Source: Brevundimonas goettingensis (GTDB taxonomy: Bacteria > Pseudomonadota > Alphaproteobacteria > Caulobacterales > Caulobacteraceae). Taken from it: DNA of 64,000 nt. The stretch is from contig NZ_CP062222.1 in the NCBI RefSeq assembly GCF_017487405.1, forward strand, positions 2,527,001-2,591,000. Reading direction: 5' to 3'. Positions within the stretch are counted from its first letter, which is position 1; the number at the start of each line of letters is the position of its first letter. The translations under genes and the position numbers were made by a program. The notes under the pieces were generated by a model. The model saw nothing but the letters and a program-made list of their open reading frames with translations, searched no databases and was not told the origin of the DNA. Shown here piece by piece: positions 1 to 13,129 of this stretch.

Positions 1-1463
1 GTGTCGGCCATGGCCACGATGCCGTTCAGCGGCGTACGGATCTCATGGCTCATATTGGCCAGGAATTCGGACTTGGACAGATTGGCCGCCTCGGCCCGCT
101 TGCGCGCGACGCGCAGGTGTTTCGACAGACGGAACTGCCACAGGGCCGCGGCGACGGCCGACAGGAAGAAGACGACGGCGATGCCGACGATCCAGTTCTG
201 CGAGCGGATCACATCCTTCTGCAGCCCGGTGTTGGCGCGTTCGGTCTCCAGCTGCTCGCGGCGACGGTCCAGCTTGTCCTGCATGTCGCCGGTAACCTGG
301 CGGATGCCCGCGCTGAAGCGGCGGTTGGCCTGAATCTCGGCGGCGCGGTCGTAGGCGCGCAGCTTCCGGTACGCCTCTTCCGGACGGCCCTCGGCGAACA
401 GCAGCTCGGCCTCGACGCGAGGAATTTCCGACGCCCCGTCCTCACGAAAGGCGCCGAGGGCCTCGCGGCGGCGGATTTCAGCCAGATCGGCCCGGGCCTC
501 GGCGACATGGCCCAGCTGGGCGTTGGCGATTGCGCGCATCGGCAACAACCGGCCGGCCAGGAAGGCGGCGGGGCCTAGCTTGCGTCCGTAGGGGGCGATG
601 CATTTCAGCACGTCGCGCGGCGCGCTGCGGGCCTGGGCAACGGCCGCGCACAGGCTGGCGTCATAGACCAGCAGGCTTTGCAGGCCGGTGCGTGCGGCCA
701 GGCGATGGTGGGCGGCGGCCAGACGATCGGCCAGGGGCTGGTCCCCGACCTGAACCGCCAGCCTGGCGAGGTTGTACAGGCTGTCGAAGTCCGGACGCGG
801 ATAGGCAGGGTTGGCGAAATCGATCTCGAACTTGCCGAAGGCGGTGGCGCTGCCCTCGAAGTCATTCAGCTTCATCAGGCCGATGCCCGCGACCTCCCAG
901 ACCCCCGCGTGGGCGGTGTTGGCATAGGGATCGTGTTCCGGGATCGTCCCGTCGATCTCCGCCAGCATCTTCAGCCCGTCGCCGATGCGGTCGTTGTCCA
1001 TCAGGGACAGGGCGTACAGCCGGGTGGCGTGGACGCGGGTGATCCAGTCGGCCTGGGTGTCCGCCAGATACCGCATCTGGTCGGCGGCGCCGACTTCGCC
1101 GTTGTCGTAGCGGATCGCGAGATTGTTCAGATAGGCGATCATCACATAGCGGCTGTCGTTCTGGCGCCGCGCGGCCGCCTCCAGCCGGTCGTTCCAGCGT
1201 CCCGCATGCTCGAACTCACCCTGGTTCAGATAGATCCAGGCCACATGGTAGAGCCGGTTGAGACCTTCGCGGTCGCCGCGGGCCGCAGCCGCCTCGCCGA
1301 AACGGTCCAGTGCGCGGAAGTCGGTCGCGCCGGCGCGGTTCTCTACCGCGTCGATCAGGGCTGTAGGGCTGCGCGGAGGCGTCGAGGCCTGCGCTGACGC
1401 GGCCTCCGCGCCAAGGGTGATCGCGAAGCACGCCGCGATGATGAGCTTTACAAAACGGAACAT
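1..1463 (-). CDS. Sensor histidine kinase with periplasmic repeat domain (3' end outside window)
   Basis: The gene reads from an ATG at 1463 with no stop to the window edge, giving 487 residues. It begins with a signal peptide ([20 protein letters not shown], then a likely AxA cleavage site near residue 25). A helical region of about 390 residues follows and looks like degenerate TPR repeats. Then come a charged coiled-coil stretch, one membrane helix at about 424-443 ([20 protein letters not shown]), and a HisKA domain with the H-box [10 protein letters not shown], where the phospho-acceptor is about His473. The ATPase domain and any receiver domain lie beyond the edge, so whether it is a hybrid kinase cannot be seen. 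It is divergent from the PQQ dehydrogenase gene. The signal is unknown; the repeat domain suggests a protein or peptide ligand. Confidence 0.88.
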   Translation of the reverse strand, partial: MFRFVKLIIAACFAITLGAEAASAQASTPPRSPTALIDAVENRAGATDFRALDRFGEAAAARGDREGLNRLYHVAWIYLNQGEFEHAGRWNDRLEAAARRQNDSRYVMIAYLNNLAIRYDNGEVGAADQMRYLADTQADWITRVHATRLYALSLMDNDRIGDGLKMLAEIDGTIPEHDPYANTAHAGVWEVAGIGLMKLNDFEGSATAFGKFEIDFANPAYPRPDFDSLYNLARLAVQVGDQPLADRLAAAHHRLAARTGLQSLLVYDASLCAAVAQARSAPRDVLKCIAPYGRKLGPAAFLAGRLLPMRAIANAQLGHVAEARADLAEIRRREALGAFREDGASEIPRVEAELLFAEGRPEEAYRKLRAYDRAAEIQANRRFSAGIRQVTGDMQDKLDRRREQLETERANTGLQKDVIRSQNWIVGIAVVFFLSAVAAALWQFRLSKHLRVARKRAEAANLSKSEFLANMSHEIRTPLNGIVAMAD

Positions 1464-1627
1464 ACGAAATCCGGGTGATCCTCACTCATCGCACAAGAAC
1501 CTTGAGCAAGGCTTAGCGCCCGGCTTCGCAAATCCCCGATGCCCAACGTCGATGACCGACACAGTGCGACACATAAAAAACCGTGGCTGTTACGGTTCGT
1601 GAGGGAACGACCTGACTGACAGGCGTG

Positions 1628-1641
1628 TTTGTCATGACAAA
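1628..1641. promoter_or_regulatory. 14-bp perfect palindrome in the divergent kinase/PQQ dehydrogenase promoter region
   Basis: TTTGTCATGACAAA is a perfect dyad, 28 bases before the ATG of the PQQ dehydrogenase and inside the 206-bp divergent intergenic region. Its position suits a repressor or activator site for the dehydrogenase. No regulator gene next to it is an obvious partner. Confidence 0.4.
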
Positions 1642-1669
1642 TTGACGCACCCTCGAGAAGGAACCCGAC

Positions 1670-4096
1670 ATGGCTAGACCGTCCCTCGCAGCATCCGGCG
1701 GAGGGGGGGTGGGAGCCATACTCGTCCGCATCCTCTCGGTCATCTTCGTCATGATCGGCGCGACCCTGACCATCGGCGGAGCCTGGTTGCTGACGCTGGG
1801 CGGCTCCTTCTACTATCTGCTGGCCGGTCTAGGCCTGATCGCCTCGGGCGTGATGCTGTTCCGGCTCAAGCTGACCGGCGCCTACATCTACTTTGGTGTC
1901 TTCGTCCTGACAGTGATGTGGGCGTTGTGGGAAGTCGGGCTCGACGGCTGGGGTCTGGTGCCCCGGGTCATCGCCCCGGCCGTGCTTCTGGCCTTGGTGA
2001 TCGCCTCCCTGCCAGTGCTCAGGCCCGGTCGTGACGGTCGCAAATGGGCCATCGGCGGCGGCGTCGGCTTCGTCGTCGTGGCCCTGCTCGCCGGCTTCGG
2101 CGTGGCCCAGGCCAATGCGCCCAAGGTCGACATGCCCCTGCCCGCTGCCCAGCCCTCGACCAGCAGCGATCCGGACGCCATCCCGGTCGGCGCCGACTGG
2201 CCCGCCTATGGCGGCACCTATCACGCCCAGCGCTATTCGCCCCTGACCCAGATCAACACCGGCAACGTCGGCAAGCTGCAACGGGCGTGGAACATCCACA
2301 CCGGCGACCTGCCCGGCGATCGTCCCGGGGCGCAGAACAAATACGCGTCCGAGAACACCCCGCTGAAGGTCGGCAACGCCCTCTACATCTGTTCGGGCAA
2401 GGGTATCGTCCTGGCCGTCGACGCCGCCACAGGCAAGACGATCTGGCGGCATGACCCACAGGTTTCGGACGACAACATTCCCTACACCGCCGCCTGCCGG
2501 GGCGTGAGTTACTTCGTCGTGCCCTCGGTCGCGCCGCAGACGCCCTGCGCCACCCGGATCATCTGGGGCACGCTGGACGCCCGCCTGATCGCGGTCGATT
2601 CCCGCACCGGCCAACGCTGCCAGGGCTTCGGCCAGAACGGCCAGGTCGACACCGCCGCCAACATGGGAACCCTGATCCCCGGCATGGTCTCCATCACCTC
2701 GGCCCCGACCATCGTGCGCGGTGTCGTGGTCACCGGCCACCAGATCCTCGACGGCCAGTATCGTCAGGCGCCCTCAGGTGTCATCAAGGGCTTCGACGCC
2801 GTCACCGGCCAGCTGCGCTGGGCATGGGACATGATGCGGCCCGACATCAACACCACCCCGCCGGCCGGCCAGATCTACACCCTCGGCACGCCGAACATGT
2901 GGACCACCGCCTCGGGCGACGAACGTCTGGGCCTGGTCTATCTGCCGCTGGGCTCGACTGCCGCCGACTACTGGTCCTCGGACCGCACCGGCCCGCAGCT
3001 CGACTATGCGACCTCGCTGGTCGCGCTGGACGTTACCACCGGCAAGCCGCGCTGGCATTTCCAGACCGTGCACCACGACGTCTGGGACTATGACCTGGGC
3101 TCGCAGGCCACCCTGGTCGACTTCCCGACGGGCGCGGGCGCCCTCCCGGCGGTCGTTCTGCCGTCCAAACAGGGCGACATCTATGTCCTGAACCGCGAGA
3201 CCGGCCAGCCCCTGACCCAGGTCGCCGAACTGCCCGTCCCGCAAGGCGGTCAGGAGCCGGCCATGCGGACGAAGACCCAGCCGCACAGCCTGTTCCACAC
3301 CCTGCGCCGCCAGAACGACCTGACCGAGAAGTCGATGTGGGGCATGTCGCCGATCGACCAGATGGTCTGCCGGATCCAGTTCCGTCAGGCCAGCTATGCG
3401 GGCTTCTACACCCCGCCGACCGTCGGTCAGCACTATATCGAATACCCCGGCTACAACGGCGGTTCGGACTGGGGCGGCATCGCCATCGACCCGAACCGGG
3501 GCGTGATCGTCGCGAACTATAACGACATGCCCAACTACAACACGCTGGTCCCCCGGGCCGAGGCCGACAAGCGCGGCTGGGTCCCGCGCGGCCAGCCCAA
3601 CGCCCGCAAGGGCGGGGCTGAGGGCGCGGGCGATCCCCAGGCGGGCGTGCCCTACGCCATCTCGGTCAACGCCGGCTGGCGCCTGCCCTTCACCGGCCTG
3701 CTGTGCAAGGAGCCTCCCTATGGCGGCATCCGCGCCATCGACCTGAAGACCGGCCGTCAGATCTGGGATCGCCCGCTGGGCACGGCCCGGAACAACGGTC
3801 CGTTCGGCATCCCTTCGGGTCTGCCGATCAATATCGGGACGCCCAACAACGGCGGCGCGGTGGTCACGGCGGGGAATCTGATCTTCGTCGCCGCGGCTAC
3901 CGACGGCCTGATCCGGGCCATCGACATCAACACCGGCAAGACGGTCTGGTCCGACGTCCTGCCCGGCGGTGGTCAGGCCACCCCGATGACCTATGAGATC
4001 GGCGGCCGCCAGTATCTGGTCATCGCGCCCGGAGGCCACCACTTCATGGAGACCCCCATCTCCGACGAGGTGATCGCCTACGCCCTGCCGACCTAG
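1670..4096 (+). CDS. Membrane-bound PQQ-dependent dehydrogenase, glucose/quinate/shikimate family
   Basis: The 808-residue protein matches the length and layout of membrane quinoprotein glucose dehydrogenase (E. coli Gcd, about 796). Five membrane helices fill roughly residues 15-140, followed by a periplasmic eight-bladed PQQ propeller beginning at DWPAYGGTYHAQRYSPLTQI. The catalytic Asp region is present as TVHHDVWDYDL, and the C-terminal motif GGQATPMTYEIGGRQYLVI is intact. Members oxidise aldoses, quinate or shikimate in the periplasm and pass electrons to ubiquinone. Around the E. coli His262 position this protein has YTAACRG where I recall QHVTCRG, so the sugar may not be glucose. The start has a good ribosome site (GAGAAGGA). 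No pqq synthesis genes are in the window. Confidence 0.9.
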   Translation: MARPSLAASGGGGVGAILVRILSVIFVMIGATLTIGGAWLLTLGGSFYYLLAGLGLIASGVMLFRLKLTGAYIYFGVFVLTVMWALWEVGLDGWGLVPRVIAPAVLLALVIASLPVLRPGRDGRKWAIGGGVGFVVVALLAGFGVAQANAPKVDMPLPAAQPSTSSDPDAIPVGADWPAYGGTYHAQRYSPLTQINTGNVGKLQRAWNIHTGDLPGDRPGAQNKYASENTPLKVGNALYICSGKGIVLAVDAATGKTIWRHDPQVSDDNIPYTAACRGVSYFVVPSVAPQTPCATRIIWGTLDARLIAVDSRTGQRCQGFGQNGQVDTAANMGTLIPGMVSITSAPTIVRGVVVTGHQILDGQYRQAPSGVIKGFDAVTGQLRWAWDMMRPDINTTPPAGQIYTLGTPNMWTTASGDERLGLVYLPLGSTAADYWSSDRTGPQLDYATSLVALDVTTGKPRWHFQTVHHDVWDYDLGSQATLVDFPTGAGALPAVVLPSKQGDIYVLNRETGQPLTQVAELPVPQGGQEPAMRTKTQPHSLFHTLRRQNDLTEKSMWGMSPIDQMVCRIQFRQASYAGFYTPPTVGQHYIEYPGYNGGSDWGGIAIDPNRGVIVANYNDMPNYNTLVPRAEADKRGWVPRGQPNARKGGAEGAGDPQAGVPYAISVNAGWRLPFTGLLCKEPPYGGIRAIDLKTGRQIWDRPLGTARNNGPFGIPSGLPINIGTPNNGGAVVTAGNLIFVAAATDGLIRAIDINTGKTVWSDVLPGGGQATPMTYEIGGRQYLVIAPGGHHFMETPISDEVIAYALPT

Positions 4097-4123
4097 GTCA
4101 GCAGGAAATCAGAAACGGCAGAG

Positions 4124-4151
4124 CGGCCGTCCGGGACCTCCCGGGCGGCCG
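4124..4151. terminator. Bidirectional terminator between converging genes
   Basis: CGGCCGTCCGGGA and TCCCGGGCGGCCG form a 13-pair stem with one G-U pair and a two-base loop, followed by TTTC on the plus strand. It lies between the ends of the PQQ dehydrogenase and the ROK kinase and can serve both. Confidence 0.7.
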
Positions 4152-4160
4152 TTTCGCTAT

Positions 4161-5081
4161 TCAGGATTTCAGCGCGTTGCGGCCCAGCACGATGGCCCCC
4201 AGCGGCCCCGCCATTCCGCCCAGCCCCGGCGGGACTACATAGTCGTCGATCATCGCCGCGATCCGCCCGGCGGTCGCATAGCCCGCCAGGCTCTCGATCA
4301 GGGCCGAGCGCAGGCGCGCGAAAAGATGATCGTTGTTGCCGAAGACGCCGCCGCCGATCAGGATTCGCTCGGGCGCGATCGTCAGCACCAGATTGTGCAG
4401 CAGGCCGCCGAGCGCGTGGACCACCATTTCCCAGGCCGGGTCGTCCGCCGAAAGGGTCTCGCCGGGCTTGCCCGTACGCGCCAGCAGGGCCGGCCCCGCC
4501 GCCAGCCCCTCGACGCAGTCGCTGTGATAGGGGCAGCTGCCTGGCCATGTGTCGCCCGCGATCCGCCCGACGCGCAGATGCCCGGCCTCGGTGTGGCCCA
4601 GACCGCTGACCGACTGGCCGTTGATCACCACCCCGACCCCGATCCCGGTCCCGACGGTGATGTAGGAAAACGACTTCAGCCCCTGCGCGGCGCCCCAGAC
4701 GCCCTCGGCGAAGGCCGCGCCATTGACGTCGGTGTCGATGGCCATCGGCACGCCCAGGTCCTTGCCCAGCATCGTCAGGTCGGCGTCGCTCCAGCCCGGC
4801 TTGGGCGTGAAGACGATGGAGCCCCAGTTCGCTGCCCGGTCGTCCAGTTCCAGCGGCCCGAAGCTGCCGATACCGAGCGCCTTGAAATCATGCTCCGCCT
4901 TCCAGCGCTCCAGAACCGCCCGGACCTCGCCCAGCGCCTCTTCCGGTGTCGTGGTGGGCAGGCGGACCTCGTCGCGGATGTCGTCGGGTCCCGAAGCCAG
5001 CAGGCAGACGATCTTGGTCCCGCCCAGCTCCACCCCGGCGATCAGGGGGGCGGTCGCTGGGGTCTCGGTGTTTTCGGCCAT
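4161..5081 (-). CDS. ROK-family sugar kinase (fructokinase-like)
   Basis: This 306-residue ROK kinase phosphorylates a hexose with ATP in the cytoplasm. The N-terminal phosphate loop is GVELGGTKIVCLL, the catalytic Asp lies in AIDTDVNGAAFAE, and the second glycine motif is ITVGTGIGVGVVINGQ. The zinc site has the fructokinase-type pattern: His in GHTEAGH, then CPYHSDCVEG (ligands C, H, C). This spacing resembles B. subtilis GmuE/YdhR rather than glucokinase or NagC repressors, and there is no N-terminal helix-turn-helix, so it is an enzyme. It is divergent from the FadR-type regulator, which may control it. Fructose is the best guess for substrate. Confidence 0.85.
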   Translation of the reverse strand: MAENTETPATAPLIAGVELGGTKIVCLLASGPDDIRDEVRLPTTTPEEALGEVRAVLERWKAEHDFKALGIGSFGPLELDDRAANWGSIVFTPKPGWSDADLTMLGKDLGVPMAIDTDVNGAAFAEGVWGAAQGLKSFSYITVGTGIGVGVVINGQSVSGLGHTEAGHLRVGRIAGDTWPGSCPYHSDCVEGLAAGPALLARTGKPGETLSADDPAWEMVVHALGGLLHNLVLTIAPERILIGGGVFGNNDHLFARLRSALIESLAGYATAGRIAAMIDDYVVPPGLGGMAGPLGAIVLGRNALKS

Positions 5082-5272
5082 ACGGCGCCTCCGGCATGCG
5101 TCGGTCCTTCTAGACCGTACGCCGCCGCCCGCGTCACCCCCGGCTGTGTCACCAAGGTTGAATGTGTCGCGCCGCCAAGCTGGACCATTTCGAGTTCCAT
5201 CGTGCTAGACTGCGGAAATCCCGCCATTTTCCTTACCGCCGCTCTCCGCGCGCCACCCAGAACCGGCTCCCG

Positions 5273-5989
5273 ATGCCCATCAATGCTCCCCCCGGGGAAA
5301 CCCGCGTCCAGTTCGTGATGCGCCGCGTCGTCGAGCATATCGCGCGTGAGCGTCTGCGCGTCGGCGACGATCTGCCGTCCGAGACCCGCTTCGTCGAGGT
5401 GCTCGGCGTCAGCCGTCCGGTGGTGCGCGAAGCCTTCGGCGCCCTGGCCGCCCTCAACATCGTCGAGACCGCCAACGGCCGCCGCCCCCGCGTCAGCGCC
5501 CTCAACGGCTCGGTCCTGTCGATCTCGCTGGATCACGCCGTCCGCACCGAACAGATCTCCGTGCGTCAGGTCTGGGAGACGCGCCGCTGTCTGGAGACCG
5601 AGACCGTGGCCCTGGCCGCCGAGCGCCGCACCGACGCCGAGGCCGCCCACATCCGCGAGCTCGCCGAGGCCATGACCCGGGCCGGACACAACTCGCCCGA
5701 GCTGATGGCGCTCGACATCCGCATGCACAAGGCCATCGCCGAGGCGGGCCGCAACCTCTTGATGGCCCAGATCATCGCCTCGCTGGAACCCCTGCTCCAG
5801 TCCTCGGTCTCGGCCGCCTGGGGACTGGCCGACGACGCCGGCCGTCACCGCGACATCCTCGATCGTCACCTCGAGATCGCCGAGGCCATCACCAACGGCG
5901 ATCCCGCCGCAGCCCGCGCCGCCATGGACCGGCATTTCGACGCCGCCATCGCCGCCCGGCTGCTGATCGAGGACCCGCTTCCGGCCTGA
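5273..5989 (+). CDS. GntR-type transcriptional regulator, FadR subfamily
   Basis: I choose the ATG at 5273 (MPINAPPGETRVQFVMRRVV), giving 238 residues; the frame is open back to 5162 but that part looks non-coding. Residues about 10-75 form a winged helix with the GntR signature LPSETRFVEVLGVSRPVVRE. The remainder is the all-helical FCD ligand domain, with the metal-site residues of the family in ALDIRMHKAIAEAG and the conserved His of DRHLEIAEAI. It is divergent from the ROK kinase and 76 bases upstream of rutB on the same strand, so it could control either. The fold family mostly senses sugar acids and organic acids. Confidence 0.85.
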   Translation: MPINAPPGETRVQFVMRRVVEHIARERLRVGDDLPSETRFVEVLGVSRPVVREAFGALAALNIVETANGRRPRVSALNGSVLSISLDHAVRTEQISVRQVWETRRCLETETVALAAERRTDAEAAHIRELAEAMTRAGHNSPELMALDIRMHKAIAEAGRNLLMAQIIASLEPLLQSSVSAAWGLADDAGRHRDILDRHLEIAEAITNGDPAAARAAMDRHFDAAIAARLLIEDPLPA

Positions 5990-6065
5990 CCTCACATGCC
6001 CCCTTGGCGCCGCGCCCGGAGCGCGAGAGGGTAGCGGTTTCCCGTAACGCGGACGCCCTCCCTCC

Positions 6066-6773
6066 ATGGCCGCCAAAGTCACCCTGCCAGCCCGGCCCGA
6101 GCCGCTGGAAATCGATCCGGCCTCGACCGCCGTCATCGTCATCGACATGCAGAACGCCTATGCCTCGCCGGGCGGCTATCTGGATCTCGCGGGCTTCGAC
6201 ATCTCGGGCGCGGCCAAGGTCATCGCCAACATCAAGGGGGTGCTGGAGGTGGCGCGCGGCGCCGGCGTCCCCGTCATCTATTTCCAGAACGGCTGGGACC
6301 CCGACTATGTCGAGGCCGGCGGCCCGGGCAGCCCCAACTGGCACAAATCCAATGCGCTGAAGACCATGCGCGCCCGCCCCGAACTGCACGGCCAGCTGCT
6401 GGCGCGCGGCACCTGGGACTATGAGCTGGTCGACGAGTTGAAGCCGCAGCCGGGCGACATCTGCCTGCACAAGACCCGCTACTCCGGCTTCTTCAACTCC
6501 CAGCTCGACAGCTTCCTGCGCTCGCGCGGCATCAGGAACCTCGTCTTCGTCGGCATCGCCACCAATGTCTGCGTCGAGAGCACCCTGCGCGACGGCTTCT
6601 TCCTCGAATATTTCGGCGTGGTTCTGGAAGACGCGACCCATCAGGCCGGGCCGGAATTCGTCCAGCAGGCGGCGCTCTACAACATCGAGAAATTCTTCGG
6701 CTGGGTCTCCAGCGTCGCCGACTTCAAGGGCGTCGTCGGCCAGATCGCGCCCACCACTGAACAGGAGGCCTGA
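6066..6773 (+). CDS. rutB: Ureidoacrylate amidohydrolase RutB
   Basis: This 235-residue cysteine hydrolase of the isochorismatase fold hydrolyses (peroxy)ureidoacrylate from uracil ring cleavage, releasing carbamate and 3-aminoacrylate. The catalytic triad is visible as Asp27 ([10 protein letters not shown]), Lys136 ([10 protein letters not shown]) and Cys169 ([10 protein letters not shown]). It is first in the run rutB-rutC-rutD-rutA, and its TGA directly abuts the rutC ATG. The identification rests on the triad, the length and the neighbouring rut genes. Confidence 0.93.
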   Translation: MAAKVTLPARPEPLEIDPASTAVIVIDMQNAYASPGGYLDLAGFDISGAAKVIANIKGVLEVARGAGVPVIYFQNGWDPDYVEAGGPGSPNWHKSNALKTMRARPELHGQLLARGTWDYELVDELKPQPGDICLHKTRYSGFFNSQLDSFLRSRGIRNLVFVGIATNVCVESTLRDGFFLEYFGVVLEDATHQAGPEFVQQAALYNIEKFFGWVSSVADFKGVVGQIAPTTEQEA

Positions 6774-7166
6774 ATGCCCAAGACCGTCATCACCCCGCCC
6801 GGAACCGTCACCCCGATCGCCCCCTTCTCGCCCGGGACCTTCGCCGACGGCGTGGTCTATGTCTCGGGGACCCTGGCCTTCGACAAGGACAATAACGTCG
6901 CCTGCGTCGGCGACGCCGAGGGCCAGACGCGCATCGTGCTGGAGACCATCAAGTCGGTGATCGAGACCGCCGGCGGGACCATGGACGACGTGACCATGAA
7001 CCACATCTTCCTCAAGGACTGGGCCGACTACGCCGCGCTCAACAAGGTCTATGCCGAGTATTTCCCGGGCGACAAACCGGCGCGGTTCTGCATCCAGTGC
7101 GGCCTCGTCCGGCCCGACTTCCTCGTCGAGATCGCCACCATCGCCCACATCGGCAAGAAGGCCTGA
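6774..7166 (+). CDS. rutC: 3-aminoacrylate deaminase RutC (RidA family)
   Basis: This 130-residue YjgF/RidA-family trimeric enzyme has the typical N-terminal half ([20 protein letters not shown]) and the C-terminal signature ending [19 protein letters not shown]. The Arg-containing motif corresponds to the active-site Arg that binds the substrate carboxylate. In the Rut pathway it speeds loss of ammonia from aminoacrylate to give malonic semialdehyde. It starts on the base after the rutB stop, with AGGAGG at the end of rutB as ribosome site, so translation is coupled. Confidence 0.93.
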   Translation: MPKTVITPPGTVTPIAPFSPGTFADGVVYVSGTLAFDKDNNVACVGDAEGQTRIVLETIKSVIETAGGTMDDVTMNHIFLKDWADYAALNKVYAEYFPGDKPARFCIQCGLVRPDFLVEIATIAHIGKKA

Positions 7167-7171
7167 GGCGG

Positions 7172-7972
7172 TTGCAGAGCGGAACCGCCGACGGCCTCTA
7201 CTGGGAAGTCCACGACGGCCCTGACGCTGCCGCCAGCGTCATCCTGTCCGCCGGCCTCGGCGGTTCGGCCGCCTTCTGGGCGCCGCAGATGCAGGCCCTG
7301 ACCGCGGGCTTCCGCGTCATCCTCTACGACCACCGCGGCACGGGCCGCAGCGACCGCAGCCTCAAACCCGACCACTCGGTCGCCGCGATGGCTCAGGACA
7401 TCGTCGCCGTCCTCGACGCGACCGGCACGGACAGGGCCCATCTGGTCGGCCATGCGGCGGGCGGCAACGCCGGTCTGCAGCTGGCCCTCGACCACCCCGA
7501 CCGGCTGGACAGGCTCGTCGTCGTCAACGGCTGGTCGCGGCCCGATCCCCACGTCGCCCGCTGCTTCTCCGCCCGCACCCGGTTACTGGAGGCCTTCGGG
7601 CCCCAGGCCTATGTCGAGGCCCAGAGCCTGTTCCTCTATCCGCCCGACTGGATCAGCGAGAACGACGCCCTGCTGAAAGAGCAGGAGCCGCATCACGTCG
7701 CCCACTTCCCGCGCACCGACGTCATGCTGGCCCGCATCAACGCCCTTCTGGCCTTCGACATCGGCGACCGGCTGGGCCAGATCGCGCACCCCGTTCTGGT
7801 CAGCGCTTCGGCCGACGACATGCTGGTCCCGCCGCGTCTGGCCCTGCGCCTCGCCGCCGGCCTGCCCAACGCGACGCTGGAAGTGGTTCCTTGGGGCGGT
7901 CACGCCTTTACGGCGACGCTTCCCGATGTCTTCAATACCCAACTGATCGCCTGGCTCTCCGGCGACGTCTGA
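7172..7972 (+). CDS. rutD: Alpha/beta hydrolase RutD
   Basis: I choose TTG 7172 (LQSGTADGLYWEV), 6 bases after rutC and preceded by GAGG. This gives 266 residues, the same size as E. coli RutD; the frame stays open upstream, but that part overlaps rutC. The alpha/beta-hydrolase core is clear: oxyanion segment SAGLGGSAAFWAPQ, RGTGRSD, and a nucleophile-elbow region VGHAAGGNAG in which Ala replaces the usual Ser, as I recall for RutD proteins (E. coli GHALGA). The late His is in WGGHAFT. RutD is thought to assist aminoacrylate breakdown rather than act as a classical serine esterase. Confidence 0.9.
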   Translation: MQSGTADGLYWEVHDGPDAAASVILSAGLGGSAAFWAPQMQALTAGFRVILYDHRGTGRSDRSLKPDHSVAAMAQDIVAVLDATGTDRAHLVGHAAGGNAGLQLALDHPDRLDRLVVVNGWSRPDPHVARCFSARTRLLEAFGPQAYVEAQSLFLYPPDWISENDALLKEQEPHHVAHFPRTDVMLARINALLAFDIGDRLGQIAHPVLVSASADDMLVPPRLALRLAAGLPNATLEVVPWGGHAFTATLPDVFNTQLIAWLSGDV

Positions 7973-7984
7973 AGGACTGCATCC

Positions 7985-9043
7985 ATGGAAGTCGGCGTCT
8001 TCATCCCGATCAACAACAACGGCTGGCTGATTTCGGAGAACGCGCCGCAGTACATGCCGTCGTTCGACCTGAACAAGCGCATCGCCCAGGCGGCCGAGAA
8101 GCACGGCCTCGACTTCCTCCTGTCGATGATCAAGCTGCGCGGATTCGGCGGCAAGACCGAGTTCTGGGAATACGGGCTGGAGAGCTTCACCCTGATGTCG
8201 GGCCTCGCGGCGGTGACCGAGAAGATCAAGATCTACGCCACCTGCCCGACCCTGATCATCCCGCCTGCCTTCGCCGCGCGAATGTGCAACACGATCGACT
8301 CGATCAGCCACGGCCGCTTCGGCCTGAACCTGATCACCGGCTGGCAGAAGCCGGAATATTCCCAGATGGGCCTGTGGCCCGGCGAGGACCATTTCCGCAA
8401 CCGCTACAAGATGCTGGACGAGTACGCCCAGATTCTGAGGGAGTTGTGGGAGACGGGCCGGTCGGACCTCAAGGGCGACTACTACACCATGGACGACTGC
8501 CTGGTCCGGCCCCGGCCGACCGGGGACATGAAGATCATCTGCGCCGGCTCTTCGGACGAGGGCCTCGCCTTCTCGGCCAAATGGGCCGACTACGCCTTCT
8601 GCTTGGGCAAGGGCGTCAACACGCCCAAGGCCTTCGCCTTCAACAATGAGCGTCTGGCCGAGGCGACCGCGAAGACGGGCCGCGACGTGAAGATGTTCGT
8701 CCTCGTCATGATCATCGCCGCCGACACCGACGAGGAAGCCCAGGCGAAGTGGAAGTCCTACAACGACGGCGTCGACGTCGACGCGATCAGCTGGCTCAAG
8801 GACCAGGGCGCCGCCGACAAGGTTAACGCCACCACCAACGTCATCCAGCTCGCCGCCCCCGAGGGTGCTGTGAACATCAACATGGGAACCCTGGTCGGCT
8901 CCTATGCGACCGTCGCGAAGATGCTGGACGAGATGTCGGAAGTCCCCGGCACCGGCGGCGTCCTCCTCACCTTCGACGACTTCGAACAGGGCATCGAGGA
9001 CTTCGGGACGAAGATCCAGCCGCTGATGGAATGCCGGAAATAG
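7985..9043 (+). CDS. rutA: Pyrimidine monooxygenase RutA
   Basis: The 352-residue protein is a flavin-dependent monooxygenase of the luciferase-like TIM-barrel family, beginning [20 protein letters not shown]. It opens the uracil or thymine ring between N3 and C4 with O2 and reduced FMN. Family segments include [36 protein letters not shown] and [16 protein letters not shown]. It comes last here although in E. coli it comes first. No rutF-type flavin reductase follows, so reduced FMN must come from a gene elsewhere. It sits 12 bases after rutD and overlaps the acetyltransferase gene by 13 bases. Confidence 0.93.
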   Translation: MEVGVFIPINNNGWLISENAPQYMPSFDLNKRIAQAAEKHGLDFLLSMIKLRGFGGKTEFWEYGLESFTLMSGLAAVTEKIKIYATCPTLIIPPAFAARMCNTIDSISHGRFGLNLITGWQKPEYSQMGLWPGEDHFRNRYKMLDEYAQILRELWETGRSDLKGDYYTMDDCLVRPRPTGDMKIICAGSSDEGLAFSAKWADYAFCLGKGVNTPKAFAFNNERLAEATAKTGRDVKMFVLVMIIAADTDEEAQAKWKSYNDGVDVDAISWLKDQGAADKVNATTNVIQLAAPEGAVNINMGTLVGSYATVAKMLDEMSEVPGTGGVLLTFDDFEQGIEDFGTKIQPLMECRK

Positions 9044-9503
9044 GGTCCGCCTTGCAGATCCGCATCGACGACCTCTCCGGCGACCAGACCCGCGCCCTTC
9101 TGGCCCTGCACCTGGCGGGGATGCACGCCAACTCGCCGCCGGACCATGTGCGAGCGCTCGACCTGACCGGGCTGCAGCGGCCCGACGTCACCGTCTGGAC
9201 CGTCTGGCGCGAGGGCAGCATCGCCGGCATCGGCGCCCTCAAGGCCCTGCCCGACGGCACCGGCGAGCTGAAGTCGATGCGCACCCATCCCGACCACCTG
9301 CGCAGTCGTGTCGCCGCCGCCCTGCTGGAACACATCATCGGCGAGGCGCAAGCGCGCGGCTATGCCCGCCTCTCGCTCGAAACCGGCTCAGGCGAGGCCT
9401 TCGACCCGGCGCTCGCCCTCTACCGCCGACGCGGCTTCATCGACGGCGAGGCCTTCTCCGACTACGAACGCAGCGCCTTCAACCAGTTCCTGCATCTGGA
9501 CCT

Positions 9504-9507
<4 letters not shown>
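9031..9507 (+). CDS. GNAT family N-acetyltransferase
   Basis: This 158-residue single GNAT domain has a strand/loop [20 protein letters not shown] in the acetyl-CoA binding position; its loop RSRVAA departs from the usual Q/R-x-x-G-x-G/A. The C-terminal motif B contains [10 protein letters not shown]. The start at ATG 9031 overlaps the end of rutA; TTG 9052 ([10 protein letters not shown]) is an alternative matching the usual family start. The substrate is unknown. The overlap suggests cotranscription with the rut genes, perhaps an add-on. Its stop overlaps the stop of the converging amidohydrolase gene. Confidence 0.8.
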
Positions 9508-12929
<3,422 letters not shown>

Positions 12930-13129
12930 GTCGTAAGCCCCTCTCCGAACAGGGCGGCATCTAGCGGCATGCGACGCGCCTTGGCGAGGCCCCCGACCTT
13001 ACCGATTGTTCATGTGGCGGAGACGGCCCGTGGACGCGCCGCGGACGGCGCCGACATGTCCCGTGTCGGACACAGGAACGAAGGTGCCCCCCATCGCTTC
13101 CTCTTTCCACACCGAAAATGGAGAGCGAG

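Noticed and set aside
5162..5272. A 37-residue extension of the FadR-type regulator
   Set aside because: The segment is basic, has no family match, and covers the divergent promoter region; ATG 5273 fits the family start.
7097..7171. An upstream start for rutD
   Set aside because: The extra Arg-rich segment lies inside rutC in another frame; TTG 7172 has a ribosome site and gives the normal length.
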